This document shows positions 1 through 4,692 of a stretch of 5,004 bases of DNA, one piece after another. The notes beneath the pieces are model-generated. The model was not told where the DNA came from. It ran no database searches and saw nothing but the letters and a program-made list of their open reading frames with translations. The stretch spans positions 1 through 5,004 of the forward strand of contig JAPLJM010000061.1 of assembly GCA_026388595.1 (NCBI GenBank). The letters run 5' to 3'. The position numbers and the translations under genes were made by a program. The stretch's first letter is position 1. Every line of letters begins with the position of its first letter. This DNA is from Deltaproteobacteria bacterium (GTDB lineage: Bacteria > Desulfobacterota > Syntrophia > Syntrophales > Fen-1087).

Positions 1-150
1 CGAGGGGGCGGCGTCCTCGGCAGCCGTTTTCGACTTGTAGATATTCTTGGCCAGCCGGATGATTTTGCCGTTCTCGATCAGGAGATCCATTTTCTCATCG
101 ATGTGCTGGGAAGGATCGACGATGCGCGCCCCCCGCAGTAACAGTCTCAT
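1..150 (-). CDS. pyrC: Dihydroorotase PyrC, N-terminal fragment (cut by window edge)
   Basis: Only the first 50 codons are present. The peptide begins MRLLLRGARIVDPSQHIDEK and continues with DLLIENGKI, the usual opening of dihydroorotases and related amidohydrolases: a small N-terminal beta segment with R-(I/V)-(I/V)-DP and D-(I/V/L)-LIE-(D/N)-GKI. The enzyme closes N-carbamoyl-L-aspartate to L-dihydroorotate, the third step of de novo UMP synthesis in the cytoplasm. The metal-binding HxH motif lies about ten residues further on and is outside the window, so catalytic competence cannot be judged. The start is an ATG overlapping the pyrB stop codon (ATGA), with a strong Shine-Dalgarno site upstream, so the two genes are translationally linked. 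The identification rests on the N-terminal motif plus position after pyrB; another amidohydrolase, or an inactive PyrC-like partner of PyrB, cannot be excluded. Confidence 0.88.
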   Translation of the reverse strand, partial: MRLLLRGARIVDPSQHIDEKMDLLIENGKIIRLAKNIYKSKTAAEDAAPS

Positions 151-1070
151 GATCGACCTCCTGACAAGAGATAAAGCAGGGCCATCCGGACCGCCACGCC
201 GTTGGTCACCTGCTCCAGAATCACAGAAGCCGGTCCGTCGGCAATATCCGGGGCAATCTCGACCCCCCGGTTGATCGGTCCCGGGTGCATGACCAGGACG
301 TCATCTTTGGCCAGCCGGATGTTCTTCCGATTCAGACAGAAATATTTTGCATATTCACGGAGGGATGGGAAAACATTCTGATTTTCCCGTTCCATCTGGA
401 TCCGGAGCATCATGATGATGTCGGCGCCCCGGACGGCATCTTCGATCCGGTAATGCACCGTCACCCCCATCTGTTCGATCGCTCGGGGAAGCATCGTCGC
501 CGGCCCGGCCACGGCCACCTGCGCCCCCATGCGGGTCAGGCCGTATATATTGGACCGCGCCACCCGGCTGTGGGCGATATCACCGACAATGGCCACCTTC
601 AGGCCGGCGATCCGTCCCTTTCTCGCCTTGATGGTCATCATGTCCAGCAGGGCCTGAGTGGGATGTTCATGGGCGCCGTCACCGGCGTTGATGATGGATT
701 GTTTGACCAGTCTCGCCAGCAGGTGGGGCGCCCCGGAGGCACTGTGGCGGAGCACGATCACATCGGGATTCATGGCCTCCAGATTCCGGGCCGTGTCGAT
801 GAGCGTCTCCCCTTTGACGACGCTGCTGGTGGACGCGGAAATATTGATCGTATCCGCGCTCAGCCGCTTTCCGGCGATCTCGAAGGATGTCCGCGTCCGG
901 GTGCTGGGTTCCATGAAGAGGTTGATGACCGTCTTCCCGCGCAGGGTGGGGACTTTCTTGATTTCACGCGTCGACACTTCGATGAAGGATTCCGCAGTTT
1001 CCAGAATTAGATTGATTTCATCGACCGAGAGGTCCTTGATCCCCAGAAGATCCTTTTTTGTCAGTCTCAT
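147..1070 (-). CDS. pyrB: Aspartate carbamoyltransferase catalytic subunit PyrB
   Basis: A complete 307-residue protein, the normal length for the catalytic chain. It condenses carbamoyl phosphate with L-aspartate to give N-carbamoyl-L-aspartate, the first committed step of pyrimidine synthesis. The carbamoyl-phosphate loop STRTRTSF is at residues 56-63; the mobile Lys of the 80s loop is in SSVVKGET (K86); HPTQALLD is at 136-143; the HSRVARS arginine is near 169; LRIQMERE, carrying the aspartate-binding arginine, is at 222-229; and HPGPINRG is at 262-269. All expected active-site residues are present. The ATG at 1070 follows AGGA with 7-base spacing, 12 bp after the pyrR stop, and the TGA overlaps the pyrC ATG by 4 bp, so this is a middle gene of the operon. 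No pyrI (regulatory chain) is seen in the window. The direct overlap with pyrC is compatible with PyrB-PyrC complexes known in some bacteria, but that is an inference. Confidence 0.97.
   Translation of the reverse strand: MRLTKKDLLGIKDLSVDEINLILETAESFIEVSTREIKKVPTLRGKTVINLFMEPSTRTRTSFEIAGKRLSADTINISASTSSVVKGETLIDTARNLEAMNPDVIVLRHSASGAPHLLARLVKQSIINAGDGAHEHPTQALLDMMTIKARKGRIAGLKVAIVGDIAHSRVARSNIYGLTRMGAQVAVAGPATMLPRAIEQMGVTVHYRIEDAVRGADIIMMLRIQMERENQNVFPSLREYAKYFCLNRKNIRLAKDDVLVMHPGPINRGVEIAPDIADGPASVILEQVTNGVAVRMALLYLLSGGRS
156..162 (-). promoter_or_regulatory. Ribosome binding site of pyrC inside the pyrB 3' end
   Basis: Read on the minus strand this is AGGAGGT, five bases before the pyrC ATG at 150. 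It is a near-perfect match to the 16S rRNA anti-Shine-Dalgarno sequence and sits within the last codons of pyrB. It fixes the pyrC start at the ATGA overlap and suggests that pyrC can initiate strongly on its own as well as by coupling. Confidence 0.85.
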
Positions 1071-1082
1071 GACATCATCCTG

Positions 1083-1622
1083 TTAAGTACTTTCTTCGAT
1101 AATGACCTCATCCCGGCCACTTTTCTCTTTAAGACTCACCGTCACCGCTTCCCAAAGGGAGGAAGGCAGGTTTTTACCGACAAAATCGGCCCGGATCGGC
1201 AGCTCCCGGTGGCCCCGGTCGATCAGCACAGCCAGTTGAATGAGCTTCGGCCGGCCAAAGTCAATCAGGGCATCCATGGCAGCCCGGATTGTGCGCCCCG
1301 TGAACAATACATCGTCGATGAGCATGACCTTTTTATTGTCCAGAGAAAAGGGTATGTCTGTCTTTCCCAGCCTGGGTTTTTTATTGCTCGTCCGCAGATC
1401 ATCCCGGTAGAGGGTAATGTCCAGGACGCCCATGGGGATGTCCATCCCCTCAATCCGGCTGATCTTTTTTTTCAGTCTTTCAGCGAGGAAGACACCGCCG
1501 GTTTGAATTCCCACCAGCACCATGTCCTCAACGCCTCTGTTCTTTTCCAGGATTTCGTAAGCGATCCGCGTCAACGACCGGTCGATTCCATCGGCATCCA
1601 TGACCACTTTTTTAGCGTTCAT
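1083..1622 (-). CDS. pyrR: Bifunctional pyr operon regulator / uracil phosphoribosyltransferase PyrR
   Basis: A complete 179-residue protein of standard PyrR length. The PRPP-binding motif of type I phosphoribosyltransferases is at residues 99-111 (VMLIDDVLFTGRT). Other PyrR signatures are LTRIAYEI near 17-24, DITLYRDDL at 68-76 and LIDRGHRELPIRAD at 133-146. PyrR proteins bind the leader of pyr mRNA in response to UMP/UTP and also make UMP from uracil and PRPP. By alignment from memory with the Bacillus subtilis protein, residues implicated in RNA binding (R15, T18, R19 and the RGHRELPIR..GK arginines and lysine) are kept, while the Bacillus His22 is Tyr here. The usual TRG triplet in GIKTRG is TGG (41-43). 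The start gives the typical MNxKxV opening; upstream in this frame there is a stop within 18 bases. Its own Shine-Dalgarno sequence is poor (GTGTGGGCCA). It is the first gene of the operon, behind an attenuator-like leader. Confidence 0.96.
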   Translation of the reverse strand: MNAKKVVMDADGIDRSLTRIAYEILEKNRGVEDMVLVGIQTGGVFLAERLKKKISRIEGMDIPMGVLDITLYRDDLRTSNKKPRLGKTDIPFSLDNKKVMLIDDVLFTGRTIRAAMDALIDFGRPKLIQLAVLIDRGHRELPIRADFVGKNLPSSLWEAVTVSLKEKSGRDEVIIEEST

Positions 1623-1819
1623 TGGCCCACACCATCAAAGATAACGGACTCGTAAAAAGTCCAACGACTGTCCAAATTCAACGGCAACCTAAAAATGTTC
1701 CGCAGGCAAGGCGCGCCAATCATGAGGGATGAGGCGTACCTAGCGTACATCAAAAAAAACCTTCCCGTAACATGGGGAAGGCTCGCCGAATCACTGCCAT
1801 TTGAATTTTTTTGCTTCAT
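1619..1819 (-). CDS. Possible leader ORF (66 codons) upstream of and coupled to pyrR
   Basis: An ATG at 1819 is preceded by GGGAGAGGAA, a credible ribosome binding site, and the frame stays open for 66 codons through the attenuator terminator and the repeat-like element. Its TGA (1621-1619) overlaps the pyrR ATG (1622-1620) as ATGA. The product begins MKQKNSNGSDSASLPHVTGR; I recognise no family, and most of the remainder is encoded by the repeat-like element, so a conserved protein is unlikely. pyrR lacks a good ribosome binding site of its own, so translation of this frame could deliver ribosomes to pyrR, and ribosomes on it would also melt the terminator. It may equally be a chance open frame; I estimate only a few percent of random frames stay open this long, before counting the start and stop signals. 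Confidence 0.3.
   Translation of the reverse strand: MKQKNSNGSDSASLPHVTGRFFLMYARYASSLMIGAPCLRNIFRLPLNLDSRWTFYESVIFDGVGQ
1632..1751. repeat. Candidate dispersed intergenic repeat between attenuator and pyrR
   Basis: About 120 bp with the build of short non-coding repeats I recall from Desulfobacterota genomes. On the plus strand it contains a small stem GGACT(cgtaaaa)AGTCC at 1646-1662, then GTTCCGCAGGCAAGGCGCGCC with the palindrome GGCGCGCC at 1710-1717, and it ends with GCGTACCTAGCGTAC (1736-1748 region), a near-palindrome with two GCGTAC/CGTAC units. It encodes no recognisable protein. Boundaries are approximate: one edge abuts the U-tract of the attenuator terminator, the other stops about 10 bp before pyrR. 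Only one copy is in the window, so its repetitive nature is recalled from the sequence style, not shown here. It lengthens the pyr leader by roughly 120 nt. Confidence 0.5.
1752..1783 (-). terminator. Intrinsic terminator in the pyr leader (attenuator)
   Basis: On the minus strand CCTTCCC (1781-1775), an 8-base loop, GGGAAGG (1766-1760), then eight T residues (1759-1752). The stem can extend by G-U and A-U pairs at its base. This is a textbook rho-independent terminator facing pyrR. No minus-strand gene lies upstream of it (the neighbour at 2003-3265 is on the plus strand) and a good minus-strand promoter lies about 110 bp before it, so it ends only the leader transcript. That is the position of an attenuator. 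Its 5' arm can alternatively pair with the G-rich segment at 1829-1822 (7 of 8 positions, one of them G-U), giving a candidate antiterminator. Confidence 0.8.
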
Positions 1820-1827
1820 TTCCTCTC

Positions 1828-1860
1828 CCTTTCATGATCTCTCCGGATCACGTTAAAAGG
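1828..1860 (-). promoter_or_regulatory. PyrR-binding hairpin (anti-antiterminator) in the pyr leader
   Basis: On the minus strand the leader folds as a lower stem CCTTT/AAAGG, a 3-base bulge TAA on the 5' side, an upper stem CGTGATC/GATCATG (one G-U pair) and a hexaloop CGGAGA at 1845-1840. The PyrR recognition element described in Bacillus has a hexaloop of the form CNGNGA closed by UC on the 5' side, within a stem interrupted by a 5' internal loop; all of these are met. Where the stem departs from the Bacillus consensus ARUCC...GGYU, both strands change together (GAUC with GAUC), which preserves pairing. It lies between the promoter and the attenuator and upstream of pyrR itself, as expected for autoregulation. 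The 3' lower arm overlaps the proposed antiterminator strand by two G residues, making the two folds mutually exclusive. Confidence 0.72.
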
Positions 1861-1891
1861 CCACCTGTCTTCAATCGGTTTCGGTTGTACC

Positions 1892-1919
1892 CTTATACCG
1901 AAACATCTCCCACTGTCAA
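1892..1919 (-). promoter_or_regulatory. Sigma70-type promoter of the pyr operon
   Basis: On the minus strand TTGACA (1919-1914), a consensus -35 box, is separated by 16 bp from TATAAG (1897-1892). Transcription would start near 1885, leaving about 260 nt of leader before pyrR that contains the PyrR hairpin, the attenuator and the repeat-like element. This is the best promoter match in the window, and it faces the only minus-strand operon downstream of it. Confidence 0.75.
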
Positions 1920-1952
1920 GCCAAATCAGGACACACCAAAAAACAAAAAAAC

Positions 1953-1980
1953 TTGCATTAATGTTGAATGGTGTTATAGA
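1953..1980 (+). promoter_or_regulatory. Probable extended -10 promoter of the metal transport pair
   Basis: TATAGA at 1975-1980 is immediately preceded by TGT (a TGn extended -10 element). A weak -35 match (CTTGCA at 1953-1958) is 16 bp upstream, and an A-rich tract at 1937-1951 could act as an UP element. Start of transcription would be near 1987, leaving a short leader of about 16 nt with the ribosome binding site at 1991-1995. It is divergent from the pyr promoter, with about 33 bp between the two -35 regions. Confidence 0.45.
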
Positions 1981-1990
1981 CGGCAAATCC

Positions 1991-1995
1991 GGAGG
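1991..1995 (+). promoter_or_regulatory. Ribosome binding site that sets the start at 2003
   Basis: GGAGG with a 7-base spacer to the ATG at 2003. The longer open frame beginning at 1961 has no Shine-Dalgarno sequence, and this site would lie inside it; that earlier ATG also overlaps the probable promoter. The start is therefore placed at 2003. Confidence 0.8.
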
Positions 1996-2002
1996 CATCG
2001 TC

Positions 2003-3265
2003 ATGGCGGCTGTCAGTGAACCTCAGGTTTTTTTGTTTTTGAGCCAGGTCCTGGGGAAAAACATCATCGATTCCAATGGCCATCCCGTCGGCAAAATCGT
2101 CGATCTGGTGGCTAATCTGGCCGAGCCTTATCCTCCGGTCACCCGTGTTCTTTGCAAGGCGTCGGCGGGTAAAACAACGTCATTGATTCCCTGGCGCCAG
2201 ATAACGGAGGTGCAGGACGCGTTTCAGGTGCAAGTGCCGCTGCAGGAAGATTATCGCGAGCCTTCCCTGAGCGACGACGAACTGCTGCTCCGGGAAACCC
2301 TGCTGGACAAGCAGATCGTGGACACCAACGGCGCTAAAGTCCGGCGGGTCAATGACCTCCAGTTTCTGAAAGCACATAACGGCCTGCATATGATCCATGT
2401 GGATGTGGGCTTCCGGGGTCTGATGCGCCAGGTGGGAATGGAAAAGGTCATGGATATGTTTCTGCACGGTCTATTCGATTACACCCTGCCAGACCAGTTT
2501 ATTTCCTGGAAATTCGTCCAGCCACTTGCTTCCCCGGACCTGCTGCGTCTGAAGATCACCCAGAGCCGCCTGGCTCAGCTTCATCCCGCTGACCTGGCGG
2601 ATATCATCGAAGATCTGGATATCAATCAGCGAAGCGCCGTTTTCCAATCCCTGGATGTGGAGACGGCCGCCGAGACTCTGGAGGAAACGGACCCGAAGAT
2701 TCAGGTCAGCCTGATCGAGGACCTTGATGCTTCTGATGCTTCTGATATAATTGAGGAAATGTCTCTCAGTGAGGCGGCCGACCTCATTCAGGACCTGCCC
2801 AAGGATACGGCCGAAGACATCCTCAATGAAATGGAACAGGAAAGCGCGGATGACATCAAGGAACTGCTGGTGCACCCGGAAGAAACGGCAGGCGGGCTGA
2901 TGACCACCGCCTTTCTGAGCTTTATCCCCTCCGTGACGGCGGGCGAGGCGATCAACGCCATCCGCGAAGGGGCGGAAGACATGGACCTGATCTATTATGC
3001 CTATGTGACGGATGAAGACAGCCGGCTCCTGGGTGTCATCAGCCTGCGCGACCTGCTGCTGGCAGGACCGGAAACGCCGCTGGCGGAGATTATGGATACC
3101 CGGGTGGTGGCCGTCAGTCTCGACGAGGAAAAAGACCAGATTGCCAGCCACTTTGCCAAATACGGGATGATGGCCATCCCGGTCATCGATGAAGAAAACC
3201 GGATCAAGGGAGCGATTATCTTCAAAAATCTGCTCGACATCATTGCCCCCCATCTGGGACAGTGA
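2003..3265 (+). CDS. Soluble MgtE N-terminal / CBS-pair protein with PRC-barrel-like segments
   Basis: A 420-residue cytosolic protein. Residues 12-80 and 97-170 each look like a PRC-barrel-type beta unit (GKNIIDSNGHPVGKIVDL and DKQIVDTNGAKVRRVNDL), apparently an internal duplication. Residues 185-290 are the acidic helical repeats of the MgtE N domain (HPADLADIIEDLD, followed by D/E-rich repeats). Residues 295-420 form two CBS units, opened by ETAGGLMT and AEIMDTRVVAVSLDE. In MgtE channels these two domains sense cytosolic Mg2+ and gate the pore. Here the protein stops right after the second CBS unit and has no membrane segment, so it is not itself a channel. No frameshift or membrane-domain remnant follows: the next gene starts 48 bp later and is an Nramp permease. 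I infer a Mg2+-responsive partner or regulator of that permease. Binding of Mg2+ or of a nucleotide by the CBS pair cannot be shown from sequence alone. Confidence 0.88.
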   Translation: MAAVSEPQVFLFLSQVLGKNIIDSNGHPVGKIVDLVANLAEPYPPVTRVLCKASAGKTTSLIPWRQITEVQDAFQVQVPLQEDYREPSLSDDELLLRETLLDKQIVDTNGAKVRRVNDLQFLKAHNGLHMIHVDVGFRGLMRQVGMEKVMDMFLHGLFDYTLPDQFISWKFVQPLASPDLLRLKITQSRLAQLHPADLADIIEDLDINQRSAVFQSLDVETAAETLEETDPKIQVSLIEDLDASDASDIIEEMSLSEAADLIQDLPKDTAEDILNEMEQESADDIKELLVHPEETAGGLMTTAFLSFIPSVTAGEAINAIREGAEDMDLIYYAYVTDEDSRLLGVISLRDLLLAGPETPLAEIMDTRVVAVSLDEEKDQIASHFAKYGMMAIPVIDEENRIKGAIIFKNLLDIIAPHLGQ

Positions 3266-3313
3266 AGAACCATCGGTATTGATTAGGGATATGGACGAAG
3301 GCGACGGAAATCA

Positions 3314-4606
3314 ATGTCTGAACAACTGGAAAGCAAAACCGTGCGCGGCGTCTGGCAGCGACTCAGGCAGAGTGGTCGATGGAAGTCGCTGGCGCTCTTT
3401 TTCGCCCTGATCGGCCCGGGGATCATCACATCCAACGTAGACAACGACGCCGGCGGCATCACCACTTATTCACTGGCCGGCGCCGAATTCGGCCTCTCCC
3501 TGCTGTGGATTTTGTTCCCCGTCACGCTTGCCCTGATCATCATCCAGGAGATGTGCGCCCGCATGGGCGTGGTATCCGGCAAGGGCCTTTCCGATCTGAT
3601 CCGTGAACGGTTTGGCGCCAAAGTCACCTTTTATCTCATGATCATCCTCTTGCTGACCAACCTGGGGAATACCATTTCCGAATTCGCCGGGGTGGCAGCC
3701 AGCCTGGAAATCTTTGGCCTGAGCAAATATATTTCCGTTCCCGTTGCCGCTTTTCTTGTGTGGTGGCTTGTCGTCAAGGGAAATTACAAATCAGTAGAAA
3801 AGGTATTCCTGGTGGCCTGCCTTTTTTATCTGTCCTATATTGTCTCAGGTTTTATGGGCAAGCCGGACTGGCAAAAGATCGGACTGGCTTTCGTCAAACC
3901 AACCATCAGCCTTGAACCTGCGTTCCTCACCATGGCCGTCGGTATCGTAGGAACCACCATCGCCCCCTGGATGCAATTTTACCTGCAGTCGTCAGTGGTC
4001 GACAAGGGTTTAAAAGCGGAGGATTATCAGTACACCCGGATGGATGTTATCGTGGGTTCTTTCACCGTGAACATTGTGGCCTTTTTCATCATCATGCTCT
4101 GCGCGGTGACGCTCTTTCAGAACGGCATCCGGATCGAGTCGGCCAAAGATGCGGCCCTGGCCCTGGCGCCGCTGGCGGGGGAATACTGTTCCTGGCTGTT
4201 TGCCTTCGGTCTTCTCAATGCGTCGCTGTTCGCTGCGTCCATCCTGCCGCTTTCCACGGCCTATACCGTCTGCGAGGCCTTCGGCTGGGAATCGAGCTTG
4301 AACCACAAGTTCGTGGAGGCACCCCAGTTTTACGGCCTTTACACCCTGATGATCTTCCTGGGCGCCGGGATCATCCTGTTCCCCAACATGCCCCTGATCT
4401 CGATCATGTACTATTCGCAGGTCGTCAACGGCATGCTGCTTCCCTTCATCCTGATTTTCATGCTCCTGCTCATCAATGACCGGCGGATTATGGGCGACTA
4501 TGTCAATGGCCGCTTTATGAACGTGACAACCTGGCTTACCGTAATCGTCCTGATTATCCTCTCCGGCGCCATGGTGGTCACGTCGCTCACGTCGCTTATC
4601 CGCTAA
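3314..4606 (+). CDS. Nramp-family divalent metal permease, NrmT/NRMT-like (probable Mg2+ transporter)
   Basis: A 430-residue inner-membrane protein with about 11 hydrophobic segments and the Nramp (SLC11) fold. TM1 carries GPGIITSNVDNDAGGITTY (34-52); the loop after TM2 has QEMCARMGVVSGKGLSDLI (78-96); TM6 has GTTIAPWMQFYLQSS (213-227); and SQVVNGMLLP is at 368-377. Manganese/iron transporters such as MntH have DPGN in TM1 and MPH in TM6 as metal ligands. Here these read DAGG (45-48) and APW (217-219): the Asp is kept but the Asn and the sulfur-bearing Met are lost. That pattern fits the Nramp-related magnesium transporters (NrmT/NRMT), which bind a largely hydrated Mg2+. The gene follows the MgtE-N/CBS protein by 48 bp with no terminator between, so the two are likely co-transcribed. 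The Shine-Dalgarno sequence is weak (GGA, 5 bases before the ATG). Mn2+ or Fe2+ transport is less likely but untested. Confidence 0.9.
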   Translation: MSEQLESKTVRGVWQRLRQSGRWKSLALFFALIGPGIITSNVDNDAGGITTYSLAGAEFGLSLLWILFPVTLALIIIQEMCARMGVVSGKGLSDLIRERFGAKVTFYLMIILLLTNLGNTISEFAGVAASLEIFGLSKYISVPVAAFLVWWLVVKGNYKSVEKVFLVACLFYLSYIVSGFMGKPDWQKIGLAFVKPTISLEPAFLTMAVGIVGTTIAPWMQFYLQSSVVDKGLKAEDYQYTRMDVIVGSFTVNIVAFFIIMLCAVTLFQNGIRIESAKDAALALAPLAGEYCSWLFAFGLLNASLFAASILPLSTAYTVCEAFGWESSLNHKFVEAPQFYGLYTLMIFLGAGIILFPNMPLISIMYYSQVVNGMLLPFILIFMLLLINDRRIMGDYVNGRFMNVTTWLTVIVLIILSGAMVVTSLTSLIR

Positions 4607-4610
4607 CAGA

Positions 4611-4676
4611 ATAACGTATGCCGATTGACGAGGATCGCAGCGCAACGCCGCATATGGGCCTTTTTCAACAGCCTGT
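4611..4676. repeat. Second candidate dispersed repeat, between the permease gene and lepB
   Basis: On the minus strand the stretch reads GGCTGTTGAAAAAGGCCC, then ATATGCGGCGTTGCGCTGCG, then a CATACG end. The start (CAGGCTGTTGAAAAA) and the GCGGCGTTGCG block match my memory of a common dispersed repeat of Geobacter-like and related genomes. Its layout resembles the element at 1632-1751: an A5 block, a GCGG/GCAGG block, a GC-rich centre and a GTACG/ATACG end. It may be a half copy. It fills the whole gap between the two convergent genes and encodes nothing. Its repetitive nature is recalled, not shown by a second copy here. Confidence 0.45.
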
Positions 4677-4692
4677 CTAATGGAGCAGGCTG
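4669..4692. terminator. Hairpin at the convergent 3' ends of the permease gene and lepB (weak terminator candidate)
   Basis: CAGCCTG (4669-4675) and CAGGCTG (4686-4692) form a 7-bp stem around a 10-base loop that contains the lepB stop codon. Neither strand has a U-tract right after the stem, so it is a poor intrinsic terminator. It may still act as a 3'-end stabiliser or be the terminal stem of the adjacent repeat-like element. Confidence 0.3.

Noticed and set aside
285..1010. Long plus-strand open frame of 241 codons opposite pyrB
   Set aside because: It is the antisense of a complete, motif-rich pyrB; its product is rich in His, Gly, Asp and Arg with no recognisable domain, typical of a shadow frame.
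1961..2002. Earlier ATG for the MgtE-N/CBS protein, adding 14 residues
   Set aside because: It has no Shine-Dalgarno sequence, overlaps the likely -10 box and contains the GGAGG that serves the ATG at 2003.
2726..2743. Tandem 9-bp duplication GATGCTTCT inside the MgtE-N region
   Set aside because: It encodes DASDAS in a position that lines up with the normal L-D-x-x-D-A-A-D helical repeat of MgtE N domains, so it is ordinary coding sequence, not an inserted repeat.
2471..3253. Minus-strand open frame of 260 codons opposite the MgtE-N/CBS gene
   Set aside because: It is antisense to a protein with clear domains; no ribosome binding site or family resemblance, and its composition is that of a shadow frame.
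4010..4645. Minus-strand open frame of 211 codons opposite the permease gene
   Set aside because: Its product is a highly charged His/Asp/Gln-rich sequence produced by reading membrane-segment codons backwards; no independent support.
4638..4665. Possible plus-strand terminator after the permease gene (GCAGCG-caa-CGCCGC followed by CTTTTT)
   Set aside because: The stem has a central mismatch and the T run starts about 8 bases after it, and the sequence is better explained as part of the dispersed repeat-like element.
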